Below, in pieces: positions 27,401 through 35,159 of a stretch of 64,000 nucleotides of DNA. Each line of letters begins with the position of its first letter. The stretch's first letter is position 1. The stretch spans positions 411,257 through 475,256 of the forward strand of contig NZ_KI912495.1 in the NCBI RefSeq assembly GCF_000518785.1, read 5' to 3'. Source of the DNA: Paenirhizobium selenitireducens ATCC BAA-1503. Lineage in GTDB: Bacteria; Pseudomonadota; Alphaproteobacteria; Rhizobiales; Rhizobiaceae. The notes below the pieces were generated by a model. It was not told the origin of the DNA. It saw nothing but the letters and a program-made list of their open reading frames with translations, and did no database searches. Made by a program: the position numbers and the translations under genes.

Positions 27401-28489
27401 ATGACGGGCCTGGTTCTCAAGGATATCCGCAAGACCTACGGGCAGGTGAAGGTCCTGCACGGCATCGACCTGACGATCGAGGTGGGCGAGTTCATCGTCT
27501 TCGTCGGTCCGTCCGGCTGCGGCAAGTCCACGCTGCTGCGCATGATCGCCGGGCTCGAGGACATCACCTCGGGCGAGATGATCATCGACGGCCAGGTGGT
27601 CAACAACGTGCCGCCCTCGAAGCGCGGCATCGCCATGGTGTTCCAGTCCTATGCGCTCTATCCGCATATGACGGTCTACGACAACATGGCGTTCGGCATG
27701 CGCATTGCCGGCGAGAGCAAGGACGAGATCGACCGGCGCGTCAGGAACGCCGCCGACATCCTGCAGCTCACGCCCTATCTCGACCGTCTGCCCAAGGCGC
27801 TGTCCGGCGGACAGCGGCAGCGCGTGGCGATCGGCCGCGCCATCTGCCGCGACCCCAAGGTCTTCCTGTTCGACGAGCCGCTTTCCAACCTCGACGCGGC
27901 GCTGCGCGTGGCAACCCGCATCGAGATCGCCAAGCTCAACGAGAGCATGCCCGACACGACGATGATCTATGTCACCCACGACCAGGTCGAGGCCATGACG
28001 CTCGCCGACCGCATCGTCGTGCTTTCGGCCGGCAAGATCGAGCAGGTCGGCCCGCCGCTCGAACTCTACGAGCGCCCGGCCAATCTCTTCGTCGCCCGCT
28101 TCATCGGCTCGCCGGCGATGAACATCATGCCGACCACCATTGCTGCGGCCGGAAATCCGACCACGCTGACGCTCAAGGACGGAACGACCGTGCGCGTCGA
28201 CATCGAGACGCCGGCCGGCGATGTCGGCAAGGCGGCAAGCTTCGGCGTGCGCCCCGAGGACCTGTCGATCGCCACCGGCGACGACTTCCTGTTCGAGGGC
28301 ACGGTCACCATCGTCGAGGCGCTCGGCGAAGTGACGCTGCTCTATGTCGAGGGACCCGTCGAGGACGAGCCGATCGTCGTCAAGCTTCCCGGCATCGTCG
28401 ATGTGAAGAAAGGCGAAAAGCTGCGCTTCTCCGCCGATCGAACCAAGCTGCATCTGTTCGATGCGACCGGTCACACCTACAGGAAATGA
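27401..28489 (+). CDS. aglK: Alpha-glucoside ABC transporter ATP-binding protein AglK
   Basis: A 362-residue MalK/UgpC-type ATPase. Walker A is GPSGCGKST, the signature is LSGGQRQR, Walker B is VFLFDEPLSNLD and the switch His is in YVTHDQVEAMTLADRI. The C-terminal 120 residues form the MalK-type OB-fold regulatory domain (SFGVRPEDLSIATGD). It starts 14 bases after aglA with GGGAGG and is the last gene of the agl operon. Confidence 0.96.
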   Translation: MTGLVLKDIRKTYGQVKVLHGIDLTIEVGEFIVFVGPSGCGKSTLLRMIAGLEDITSGEMIIDGQVVNNVPPSKRGIAMVFQSYALYPHMTVYDNMAFGMRIAGESKDEIDRRVRNAADILQLTPYLDRLPKALSGGQRQRVAIGRAICRDPKVFLFDEPLSNLDAALRVATRIEIAKLNESMPDTTMIYVTHDQVEAMTLADRIVVLSAGKIEQVGPPLELYERPANLFVARFIGSPAMNIMPTTIAAAGNPTTLTLKDGTTVRVDIETPAGDVGKAASFGVRPEDLSIATGDDFLFEGTVTIVEALGEVTLLYVEGPVEDEPIVVKLPGIVDVKKGEKLRFSADRTKLHLFDATGHTYRK

Positions 28490-28634
28490 CCAGTGGGAAT
28501 TAAGGTCCTATTTGCCTTGCTGGCAAGCAGGACCCCAAGATGGGGGGCTTGCCACCCCCGGTAAATACCATCTGTTAAATTCCCTGCTGCTAGTCTCTGC
28601 GCATAACAACTGGAAAACAGGGGCTGGGACATCA

Positions 28635-29042
28635 ATGAGACAGGCGGTGGGTGGCAACCATTATCTGAAACGGGAAGAATCCTTCATGTACGACCGCGAA
28701 GCGCGGTTTCCCATGGAGGATACGATGAATGCGGCGCGCATCGAATATACCGAGAAGGGCGTCATGCACATGGCGGCTCGCCGGTGCGATCTGATCAGGA
28801 TCTCGATGAGCGGCGCGATCATTGGTCTGCTGACCCAGTACAATCTGCCGCAGCAATTCTATCTCGATCTTCCCGATGCACGCATCACCAAGGTTGGCTG
28901 CCTGCTGATGAAGACCTTTGCCAACAATACCGCCGAGGTCCGTTTCCTGCGTCTGCTGACGAAGAAGGAACTGGACCGGATCTTCGTCTTCTCGACGCAT
29001 CCGGCCCATCGCGACCGCGTGCTGGACGTCCGTTCCTGGTAA
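28635..29042 (+). CDS. PilZ-like small protein
   Basis: A 135-residue cytoplasmic protein. The stretch CDLIRISMSGAIIGL resembles the PilZ motif (D/N)xSxxG with a Lys/Arg-rich lead, and the C-terminal half LPQQFYLDLPD onwards alternates strands like the PilZ beta barrel. The Asp/Asn of the motif is Arg here and no clear RxxxR is seen, so c-di-GMP binding is doubtful. I use ATG 28635; ATG 28686 (MYDREARFPMED), preceded by GGAAG, is an alternative. It stands alone between aglK and a terminator. Confidence 0.65.
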   Translation: MRQAVGGNHYLKREESFMYDREARFPMEDTMNAARIEYTEKGVMHMAARRCDLIRISMSGAIIGLLTQYNLPQQFYLDLPDARITKVGCLLMKTFANNTAEVRFLRLLTKKELDRIFVFSTHPAHRDRVLDVRSW

Positions 29043-29053
29043 GCGGGGTCCGG

Positions 29054-29088
29054 CGACCCATACGACCCATACGACCCATACGACCCAC
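29054..29088 (+). repeat. 9-bp tandem repeat (CGACCCATA, about 3.8 copies)
   Basis: Three perfect copies of CGACCCATA and a fourth partial copy lie 12 bases after the stop of the PilZ-like gene and before its terminator. Short tandem repeats like this vary in copy number by slippage. It is non-coding here. Confidence 0.85.
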
Positions 29089-29105
29089 ACTCTGTGATGG
29101 CATCC

Positions 29106-29146
29106 AAGGCCGGTGACGCTCGCGCTTCACCGGCCTTTCGATTTTC
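29106..29146 (+). terminator. Rho-independent terminator after PilZ-like gene
   Basis: AAGGCCGGTGA at 29106-29116 pairs perfectly with TCACCGGCCTT at 29127-29137 around a 10-base loop, followed by TCGATTTTC. It ends the transcript 64 bases after the stop. Confidence 0.75.
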
Positions 29147-29210
29147 TGACTCGACTTTGGCTTCGAACAGCGAAATTGTCGCGGTCCTCGAAAGACCAAG
29201 GGAGAGCGCT

Positions 29211-29915
29211 ATGTCGGAACAGAGAGTTGCCATCATCACCGCCGGTGGAAGCGGCATGGGAGCCGCTGCGGCAAAACGTCTCGCCGCAGACGGTTTCAAG
29301 GTCGCCATCCTGTCGTCTTCCGGCAAGGGCGAAGCGCTGGCAGCGGAACTCGGCGGCTTCGGCATGACCGGTTCGAACCAGTCGAACGATGACCTGAAGC
29401 GGCTGGTCGACGGGACGATGGAGCGCTTCGGCCGCATCGACGTGCTGGTCAACAGCGCCGGCCACGGTCCGCGCGCGCAGATCCTCGAGATCACCGACGA
29501 GGACTGGCACAAGGGCTTCGACACCTATCTGCTGAACGTCATCCGCCCGACGCGGCTCGTCACGCCGCTCATGCAGGCCCGCAAATCCGGGGTTATCATC
29601 AATATTTCGACCGCCTGGGCCTTCGAGCCGAGCGCCATGTTCCCGACCTCGGCCGTGGCCCGGGCCGGCCTTGCCGCCTTCACCAAGATCTTCGCCGACA
29701 CCTATGCGGCCGACAATGTCCGGATGAACAATGTTCTGCCCGGCTGGATCGACAGTCTGCCGGGCACCGAGGAACGCCGCGAAAGCGTGCCCATGCAGCG
29801 TTACGGCAAGAGCGAAGAGATTGCCGCGACGGTCGCTTTCCTTGCCTCCGATGGCGCCGGTTACATTACCGGCCAGAACATCCGCGTCGATGGTGGCCTT
29901 ACGCGCGCCGTTTAG
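29211..29915 (+). CDS. Short-chain dehydrogenase-like protein lacking the YxxxK motif
   Basis: A 234-residue SDR-fold protein. The nucleotide-binding turn is TAGGSGMG (residues 10-17; the first Gly of TGxxxGxG is Ala). NSAG and INISTAWA (with the usual catalytic Ser) are present, and the C-terminus has DGAGYITGQNIRVDGG. Where SDR enzymes have YSASK, this protein has FPTSAVARAGLAAF, with no Tyr and no Lys at the catalytic places. It may bind NAD(P) without being a normal oxidoreductase, or use another acid. Start ATG 29211 follows AGGGAGAG. The substrate is unknown. Confidence 0.85.
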   Translation: MSEQRVAIITAGGSGMGAAAAKRLAADGFKVAILSSSGKGEALAAELGGFGMTGSNQSNDDLKRLVDGTMERFGRIDVLVNSAGHGPRAQILEITDEDWHKGFDTYLLNVIRPTRLVTPLMQARKSGVIINISTAWAFEPSAMFPTSAVARAGLAAFTKIFADTYAADNVRMNNVLPGWIDSLPGTEERRESVPMQRYGKSEEIAATVAFLASDGAGYITGQNIRVDGGLTRAV

Positions 29916-30120
29916 TTGTCAGTTTTTGCCTTTTTCTTGCCATTTCTGTCAGCGATAAAAGAATCAACGCGGCGTAAACCTCTTGGTTACCAAGATTCTT
30001 CATTGTTTAGGACATCCGGATTTGCGGAGGTCCAGAGTGAAGCCTCCTTGCTGACCGGATGCGTAGGGCCGCGGCGATGAAACCCGCCCGGCCGCAAGGC
30101 CTCTGGTAGCGAGTGATAGT

Positions 30121-31470
30121 ATGGCGTTCTCGACCGAGACAGTCACCAAGGACAAACCGTCCGCTGGTCCCCAATCCCGAACCGGGAAAGGCCGCAAGGC
30201 CTCGAAGAGCCCCGTCGCCATTGGCGTCGGTCTGGCTGCCATCCTCTGGGTGACGGCGGGGATCGCGACGATCCATTCCCTGAGATCCGAACCGACGCTT
30301 GAAGCACCGTCGCTGGCGCTGATCGAGCGACCGGCCGACGTCGGCAAGGCGTTGAAGCGGACCGACCGAAACACGCCCCTGCGGCAAGCGGAGGTGACGC
30401 GGCTTCGCATCGCCGAAGCCGTTGCCGCCACCGAGGAGATCGGTCTGCTGATGCTGCCCGCCTCCATGGCGCTGGCAAGCGTCGAAAAGTCCGACCGCAT
30501 GCTGGAGCGGCGCGAGCGCGCCTCGAGCGATCCGAAGGCGCGCGACATGCTGCGCCTGGCGCTGGCCGACGCGGTCGCCGAGCGCAATGCCAAGGCGATT
30601 GCCGGGCTTGGACCGGAAGACAAGAATCATATCGTCGGAACCGGTGCGGCAATCCAGACCGCTTCGATCGACCCTGCAGCCCTGGCACCTGCCGCAAAGC
30701 TCTCGGCCGGCGACGCCGGTCTCTCCTCCGGTCCTGCGGCCCTTGCCTATGCCGCGCCCCTGCCGGCCAAGGACGTCGTGCAACTCGGCCCGGACCCGCG
30801 CGAGGAACCCTTCGTCGAGCTCCTGTCGGAGCCGGCGGGAGAAGACCACAGCGCCGTGCCGGATGACGTGCCCCTGCCGTCGGCCCGCCCCAAGGCCCCG
30901 GCGAACATCGAACAGCCGGACAGCCGCGCCAACGACAAGGCAAAAGCCAAGGCAAAGGCGCTGCCGTCCAACATGCTGGCCTATGCCAGGCCGGAAAACC
31001 CGCTGGCCAGCGACAGCGACGAGGAGAAGCCTTCGTTCTTCGGCCGCAAGCCCAAGCTGCCGGGCCGCGGCGTCGCCGTTTACGACATCTCCGCCGGCAT
31101 CGTGCATATGCCGAACGGCGAAAAGCTTGAGGCCCATTCCGGCCGCGCCCACATGCGCGACAATCCCAAGTTCGTCCATGTCAAGAACCGCGGCCCGACC
31201 CCGCCGAACGTCTACAATCTGCGCATGCGCGAAAGCCGTTTCCACGGTATCGAGGCGATCCGCATGACGCCGGTCGGCGACAGCAAGATGTACGGGCGCG
31301 ACGGCTTCCTGACCCACACCTACCTGCTGCGCAAACGCGGCGACAGCTCCGGCTGCGTGGTGTTCCAGGACTACAACAAGTTCCTCAACGCCTTCAAACG
31401 CGGCAATGTGAAGACGCTGATCGTCGTGCCGCGCATGGCGGAACTGCCGAAATACGTCGCGATGATGTGA
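30121..31470 (+). CDS. Membrane-anchored DUF2778 (Tlde1-fold) L,D-transpeptidase-like protein
   Basis: A 449-residue protein. It has a basic N-terminus, one membrane segment (about 31-52), a long Ala/Pro-rich periplasmic region (about 60-330), and a C-terminal domain of about 120 residues that begins GRGVAVYDISAGIVHMPNG. The domain has THTYLLRKRGDSSGCVVF with His 399 and the probable catalytic Cys 412. This matches the DUF2778 family, whose Salmonella member Tlde1 is an L,D-transpeptidase-fold effector acting on peptidoglycan. Here the membrane anchor and lack of secretion genes nearby point to a housekeeping cell-wall enzyme. A perfect terminator follows. Confidence 0.8.
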   Translation: MAFSTETVTKDKPSAGPQSRTGKGRKASKSPVAIGVGLAAILWVTAGIATIHSLRSEPTLEAPSLALIERPADVGKALKRTDRNTPLRQAEVTRLRIAEAVAATEEIGLLMLPASMALASVEKSDRMLERRERASSDPKARDMLRLALADAVAERNAKAIAGLGPEDKNHIVGTGAAIQTASIDPAALAPAAKLSAGDAGLSSGPAALAYAAPLPAKDVVQLGPDPREEPFVELLSEPAGEDHSAVPDDVPLPSARPKAPANIEQPDSRANDKAKAKAKALPSNMLAYARPENPLASDSDEEKPSFFGRKPKLPGRGVAVYDISAGIVHMPNGEKLEAHSGRAHMRDNPKFVHVKNRGPTPPNVYNLRMRESRFHGIEAIRMTPVGDSKMYGRDGFLTHTYLLRKRGDSSGCVVFQDYNKFLNAFKRGNVKTLIVVPRMAELPKYVAMM

Positions 31471-31476
31471 CGCTCC

Positions 31477-31504
31477 AAACGGCCCCGAAAGGGGCCGTTT
31501 TTGC
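31477..31504 (+). terminator. Rho-independent terminator after DUF2778 gene
   Basis: AAACGGCCCC pairs perfectly with GGGGCCGTTT around GAAA and is followed by TTG. It begins six bases after the stop. Being nearly symmetrical (AAA...TTT), it could serve both this gene and the convergent gene at 31539-31916. Confidence 0.88.
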
Positions 31505-31538
31505 ATTCGCCCCCTGACAGTGTTCAACCCCATGACGT

Positions 31539-31916
31539 TCAACCCCATGCCCGGCCCCTGTTGCGCCGGTCATAGCGCGGCAATCTCGGCTGCGGTCTTG
31601 CCTCGAGCGCGCGGGCGATCGCCTCCAGGACCTGCTGGCATCGTTGATGGGTATCATCATCGGCATTGGCGACGCAGAGGGGAAGGCAGGCAACGGCCTT
31701 GCCCGAGAGCCCGACGGCCTTCTGGGCCTCCACGGCGCGGCGTTGGCGCTCGCTCGGCACCATGGGTCCGGAGCAGCCGAGATCCCGGCGGCACTTGCGG
31801 ATCGGGCAGAAAATGAAGCCCATCGTCTTTTCGGCCGCAAGCCGCCATTTGCGCTCGTGCCAATCCATGCGCCGCTTCTCATAGGCATTGATGTCGATTC
31901 CGTCATTCTCCACCAT
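31539..31916 (-). CDS. Hypothetical Cys-containing protein
   Basis: A 125-residue protein I do not recognise. It begins MVENDGIDINAYEKRRMDWH and has six Cys in two groups: FCPIRKCRRDLGC at about 36-48 and CLPLC plus one more Cys at about 75-91. The basic, Trp-containing helix near the start and the Cys spacing suggest a small metal-binding or DNA-binding domain, but no named motif fits. The ATG at 31916 (or the GTG that follows it) is preceded by AAGGAG, which supports translation. It is convergent with the DUF2778 gene. The C-terminal third is Arg-rich. Confidence 0.6.
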   Translation of the reverse strand: MVENDGIDINAYEKRRMDWHERKWRLAAEKTMGFIFCPIRKCRRDLGCSGPMVPSERQRRAVEAQKAVGLSGKAVACLPLCVANADDDTHQRCQQVLEAIARALEARPQPRLPRYDRRNRGRAWG

Positions 31917-32473
31917 CGTCTCCTTTCGGCGCGCAGGCGTCATCCTTCACGCGGGCGTTTCCACCCCGTGGTTTGGCTTCATTCCTGTGCCCTCCCTTTT
32001 GGAGAGGGGTAGTCGGCCGGGACACGATCGCGTGCCGCGACTAAGTTAAATTACATGACACCCGATCGTGTCCCGTTCGGTGTCTTTTGCCGGGCAAACG
32101 CGGTCTCTCTGCGCGGATGACGGCACCTTTTCCAGGGTTGCGCTCGCGGGTGCTTGTTATTTTTATCCCCGCCGCGCCACGAAAGCCGGGGGAGACCCCC
32201 GTCAGTCGCCGGTCCAATCATGTGTGCCCCACAGGCACGCCCCGCCCTGTTTCAGGCGAGAGGGAGACCCTTCATGCCCGGCCCCGGGAAAGCGGTCCGC
32301 GTCTCGACCGCGCCCCCCGGGCACCGGTCCCGCCTCGCCGGCAACGCAAACCGGTGTAACCGATGGCGGGACGGGGGGCAGTATCGGGCATGGCGCGGGG
32401 GGCGGGGATGAAATCGGCAGTGCAGGTTTGAATTTGCAGGCGAAACGGGCTGGATCTTCCCCGGATTTGCTGT

Positions 32474-32770
32474 GGTCGCACGCGGTCACCCCCCTCTGTC
32501 GGCTACGCCGACATCTCCCCCACAAGGGGGGAGATCGCCCGCCGGCCGGATTGCCGGCCTGACGGAGGGTTGGGGGGCTGACCGGCATGGGTGGGCTGAC
32601 CGACGATTGGTGGGCGCCGGAGGATATGTGCGGTCGCACGCGGCCACCCCCCTCTGTCGGCTACGCCGACATCTCCCCCTCAAGGGGGGAGATCGCCCGC
32701 CGGCCGCATTGCCGGCCTGACGGAGGGTTGGTGGGCTGACCGGCGATGGGTGGGCGCTGGAGAATATGTG
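32474..32770 (+). repeat. Tandem pair of a palindromic repeat element (RIME-like)
   Basis: Two direct copies begin at about 32474 and 32632. Each carries CCCCCCTCTGTCGGCTACG, then the palindrome ATCTCCCCC...GGGGGGAGAT, then GCCGGCCTGACGGAGGGTTG. The first copy is about 158 bp and the second about 140 bp, the difference being an 18-bp piece of a GGGTGGGCTGACCG stretch. The CCCCTCTGTCGG...GGGGGAGATC type is a familiar family of intergenic mosaic elements in Rhizobium and Agrobacterium genomes. Confidence 0.8.
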
Positions 32771-32827
32771 CGGTGGCCGGGCATTCGGGTGGTTGGTGGC
32801 CGGGCTTTTGATGGTTGGCAGTGGACA

Positions 32828-32893
32828 GGACGGTGCCGCGCGCCGATCTCCCCCCTTGAGGGGGAGATGCCCGGCAGGGCAGAGGGGGGTATG
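32828..32893 (-). repeat. Inverted copy of the palindromic repeat element
   Basis: GCCGATCTCCCCCCTTGAGG, GGGAGATG, CCCGGCAGGGCAGAGGGGGG is the reverse-oriented form of the same element family. The same form, with the same lead-in GGACGGTGCC, occurs again at 33877-33941. Confidence 0.78.
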
Positions 32894-32898
32894 GCCGG

Positions 32899-33003
32899 AT
32901 GCTTCGAGGCTTCGCCTTTGGCGAAGCACCTCAGCATGAGGGGGGCATAGCGGAAGCCCTCACCCTGAGGTGGGAGCGCAAGCGACCCTCGAAGGGCGAG
33001 GGC
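32899..33003. repeat. Inverted pair of a TTCGAGG...CCTCAG...GAGG repeat
   Basis: TTCGAGGCTTCGCC...GCACCTCAGCATGAGG (left) and the reverse complement form CCTCACCCTGAGGTGGGAGC...CCCTCGAAGGGCGAGGG (right) face each other. This unit is another small palindromic family widespread in Rhizobiales intergenic DNA. It directly precedes the leader of the secreted protein gene. Confidence 0.7.
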
Positions 33004-33161
33004 GGATGGGAATGCCTTCACCATGGGAGCAAGACAAGAGCCGCCGATCCAGACGGTGCCGGCCCCGGCCGAAGGGCAGGGGTCGCCGGACTATTTTCGG
33101 CCCCCCGTCGACGGGCGGTGGGGCGACGTGCTCTAGATGGCCGACCATTCAGGAGGACCGC

Positions 33162-33545
33162 ATGAAAGACCCCGTCATCGCCGCTATCGTTTCCGTATCC
33201 CTTCTGCTGTCGGTCTCGACTGCGAGCGCCCAGACCGCCGGCGATCCGGTCGAAAGCTATTGCGCCACGCTCAGCGAAAGCGATCATTTCGCCTCCGACG
33301 GCTACCCGCTGAAGGACGCCGCCGCCATCATCCGCCAGGACCGGGCCAATTTCCATGCTTTCGGCATCCGCGACGACAGTGACGAGAACGACTCGACCTT
33401 CAGTTCGAAGAGCAATCGCGCCCGCCTTGAGCAGATGCTGAAGAACGGCAGCATGGACCGCAGCACCCGCAACGCCATCGTCAACGGCACGCCGGACGTC
33501 TGCATCGATGTCTATGACGACTATATCGACGTGACGCTGCTGTAG
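33162..33545 (+). CDS. Small secreted protein of unknown function
   Basis: A 127-residue protein with a clear signal peptide (about 1-24, IAAIVSVSLLLSVSTASAQ). The mature protein has about 103 residues, is acidic, and has two Cys (in SYCATLSESD and PDVCIDVYDD) that could form one disulfide. It ends in a hydrophobic strand (YDDYIDVTLL). AGGAGGACC precedes the ATG with ideal spacing, and codon use is like that of the neighbours, so I consider it real. I know no family for it. It is flanked on both sides by palindromic repeat clusters. Confidence 0.75.
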   Translation: MKDPVIAAIVSVSLLLSVSTASAQTAGDPVESYCATLSESDHFASDGYPLKDAAAIIRQDRANFHAFGIRDDSDENDSTFSSKSNRARLEQMLKNGSMDRSTRNAIVNGTPDVCIDVYDDYIDVTLL

Positions 33546-33740
33546 GGCCGGGTTCGGCGTCGCTTGGGGTGATGGGGCCTTGGGCGGATGGAGGGCGGGT
33601 AGGATTGCCGGGCCGCCCCCCTCTTGCCGGGCCGCCTTGCCCCGTCTTGCCCGCCGCGACCTCTTGCGGCCACCCCGCTCTGTCGGTCGGCCGCCCCCTT
33701 CTTGCCGGCCATCCACCTCTTGCCGGCCGCGCCTTGCCGC

Positions 33741-33816
33741 CACCCCCCTCTGTCGGCTACGCCGACATCTCCCCCTCAAGGGGGGAGATGGGCCGTTGGC
33801 CGCGTTGCCGGCCTGA
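33741..33816 (+). repeat. Palindromic repeat element, direct copy
   Basis: CCCCCCTCTGTCGGCTACGC, CGACATCTCCCCCTCAAGGG, then GGGAGATGGGCCG and TTGCCGGCCTGAC. It matches the core of the copies at 32474-32770 almost base for base. Confidence 0.8.
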
Positions 33817-33876
33817 CCGCAGCTGTTGGGCACTGGGGGAGAAGCCGGGCTGGGTTTGCAGCCGATGAAGTCAGTT

Positions 33877-33941
33877 GGGACGGTGCCACGGGCCGATCTC
33901 CCCCCTTGAGGGGGAGATGCCCGGCAGGGCAGAGGGGGGCG
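33877..33941 (-). repeat. Palindromic repeat element, inverted copy
   Basis: Begins GGGACGGTGCCACGGGCCGA and continues through the CTCCCCCCTTGAGGGGGAG palindrome to CCCGGCAGGGCAGAGGGGGG. It is nearly identical to 32828-32893. Confidence 0.78.
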
Positions 33942-34090
33942 AGCCACCAGCTCTGCAGGTTGGTTTGTCCCTGCCGCGCGCACCCAAGGGAACAGCTTGT
34001 GGCCGGGTGCTAGGGGGGGCCATCGGGGCCTGCCCGGCACCGGGAATCTTGGCCTGAGGGTTCGTGGCCCGATACACGACCGTTGCTGCC

Positions 34091-35077
34091 TCAGGCGGCG
34101 CGCGGCGCCTGGCTTGGCGGATGACCGGTGACGCGTTTGAAGGCGCGGCTGAAGGCGGCGTGGGAGCTGTAGCCGAGCCGGTGGGCGGCGGTGTCGATCG
34201 GCATGCCTTCCTTGGAAATCCATTGGGCCGCCAGCCGCATGCGCATCTCCGTCAGATAGCGCAGCGGCGGCACGCCCGTGACCGCGAGAAAGCGTTCGGC
34301 GAAGACCGAACGCGAGGCGCCCATCAGCTTGGCCAGTTCGGCGAGCGTCCAGTCCCGACCGGGATCGCGGTGGAGGGCGACGAGCACGCGCCCGAGGCGC
34401 GGATCGCGCAGGGCGGCGATCCAGCCGGTCGCATCGCCGCAGCCGCATTCCACCCATGCCCGGACGATCGAGGCGGCAACGACGTCGGCAAGGCGCGCCA
34501 GGATGCCGGCATAGCCGGCGCGACCCTGATTGACCTCGCGGGCCATCGCCTCCAGCATCGGCAGGATTTCCGGATAGCGCGTCAGGATGGTATCGACCCG
34601 CATGACCTCGGGCATCAGCGCGACCAGCGGATGCATGCTGCCGAGGTCGAAATCCATGCAGGCGGAAAAGATCAGCACGCGCTCTTCCTCGCGGCACACC
34701 TTTTCGTCGCAATCCATGATCCCGCTCACCTGGGTGCAGAGCGGCTCCCTGGGCAGCGTGGCGAGATCGGCGCAGAGCTGAGGCGCCTCGGCCGACGAGC
34801 CGATCAGATGGCGGCCGCCGCGCGGCAGGAGCGCGGCATCGCCGGCCTTCATCTGATGCAGTTCGCCGCTCGGCGCGCGAAGCGTGATCGTTCCGCGCGC
34901 GAGGAACAGAAATTTCGCCCGGCTGTCGCCCTCGCCGAAAGCATAGGCGAAGGGCGGCGAAAGCTCGACGCGGCGGTAGTCGACCCCCACGAGCCGCATG
35001 CCGAGCAGCAGCTCGCTGACGAGGTCGGGACCGAAGGAGCCGGTTGGGAGTGAAGTGTCGGACGGTCGATCAAGCAT
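34091..35077 (-). CDS. AraC-family regulator with cupin sensor domain
   Basis: A 328-residue regulator. The N-terminal 180 residues form a cupin-like sensing domain (KFLFLARGTITLRAPSGELH, then AGDAALLPRGGRHLIG). The C-terminal 100 residues are two AraC helix-turn-helix units (DWTLAELAKLMGASRSVFAE, then PIDTAAHRLGYSSHAAFSRA and FKRVTGHPPSQ). I chose ATG 35077, which gives the usual start before the cupin. The longer frame runs back through the divergent MFS gene. The 82-base shared promoter region suggests it controls the adjacent exporter. Confidence 0.9.
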   Translation of the reverse strand: MLDRPSDTSLPTGSFGPDLVSELLLGMRLVGVDYRRVELSPPFAYAFGEGDSRAKFLFLARGTITLRAPSGELHQMKAGDAALLPRGGRHLIGSSAEAPQLCADLATLPREPLCTQVSGIMDCDEKVCREEERVLIFSACMDFDLGSMHPLVALMPEVMRVDTILTRYPEILPMLEAMAREVNQGRAGYAGILARLADVVAASIVRAWVECGCGDATGWIAALRDPRLGRVLVALHRDPGRDWTLAELAKLMGASRSVFAERFLAVTGVPPLRYLTEMRMRLAAQWISKEGMPIDTAAHRLGYSSHAAFSRAFKRVTGHPPSQAPRAA

Positions 35078-35159
35078 GACGGATTTTCTGACATAGAAAG
35101 TCCGACGAGTCCAGCCTAGCTTCTCGCCGTGCCATTCCTCCCATCGAAAGGACATGACG

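Larger units (their letters stand above)
31917..33161. other. Repeat-rich intergenic island, left half
   Basis: About 1.2 kb without a convincing gene. From about 32470 it is filled by palindromic repeat elements listed separately: two direct copies of a 140-158 bp unit, one inverted half-element, and a Rhizobiales-type GAGG repeat pair. The left part (31917-32470) is G/C-rich sequence without clear structure. Open frames here are Pro/Arg/Gly-rich and arise from the repeats. Confidence 0.7.
33546..34090. other. Repeat-rich intergenic island, right half
   Basis: No gene is seen. It holds a direct copy of the palindromic element at 33741-33816 and an inverted one at 33877-33941, with degenerate GCCGGCC/CTTGCCGG stretches between. 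It ends at the stop of the convergent AraC regulator. Confidence 0.7.

Noticed and set aside
30121..31470. Type VI secretion effector interpretation of the DUF2778 protein
   Set aside because: It has a membrane anchor and a long linker, with no immunity gene or T6SS gene nearby; housekeeping wall enzyme is simpler.
32068..32562. Several Pro/Arg/Gly-rich open frames in the repeat island
   Set aside because: They are composed of the palindromic repeat units and appear on both strands; no SD site or domain.
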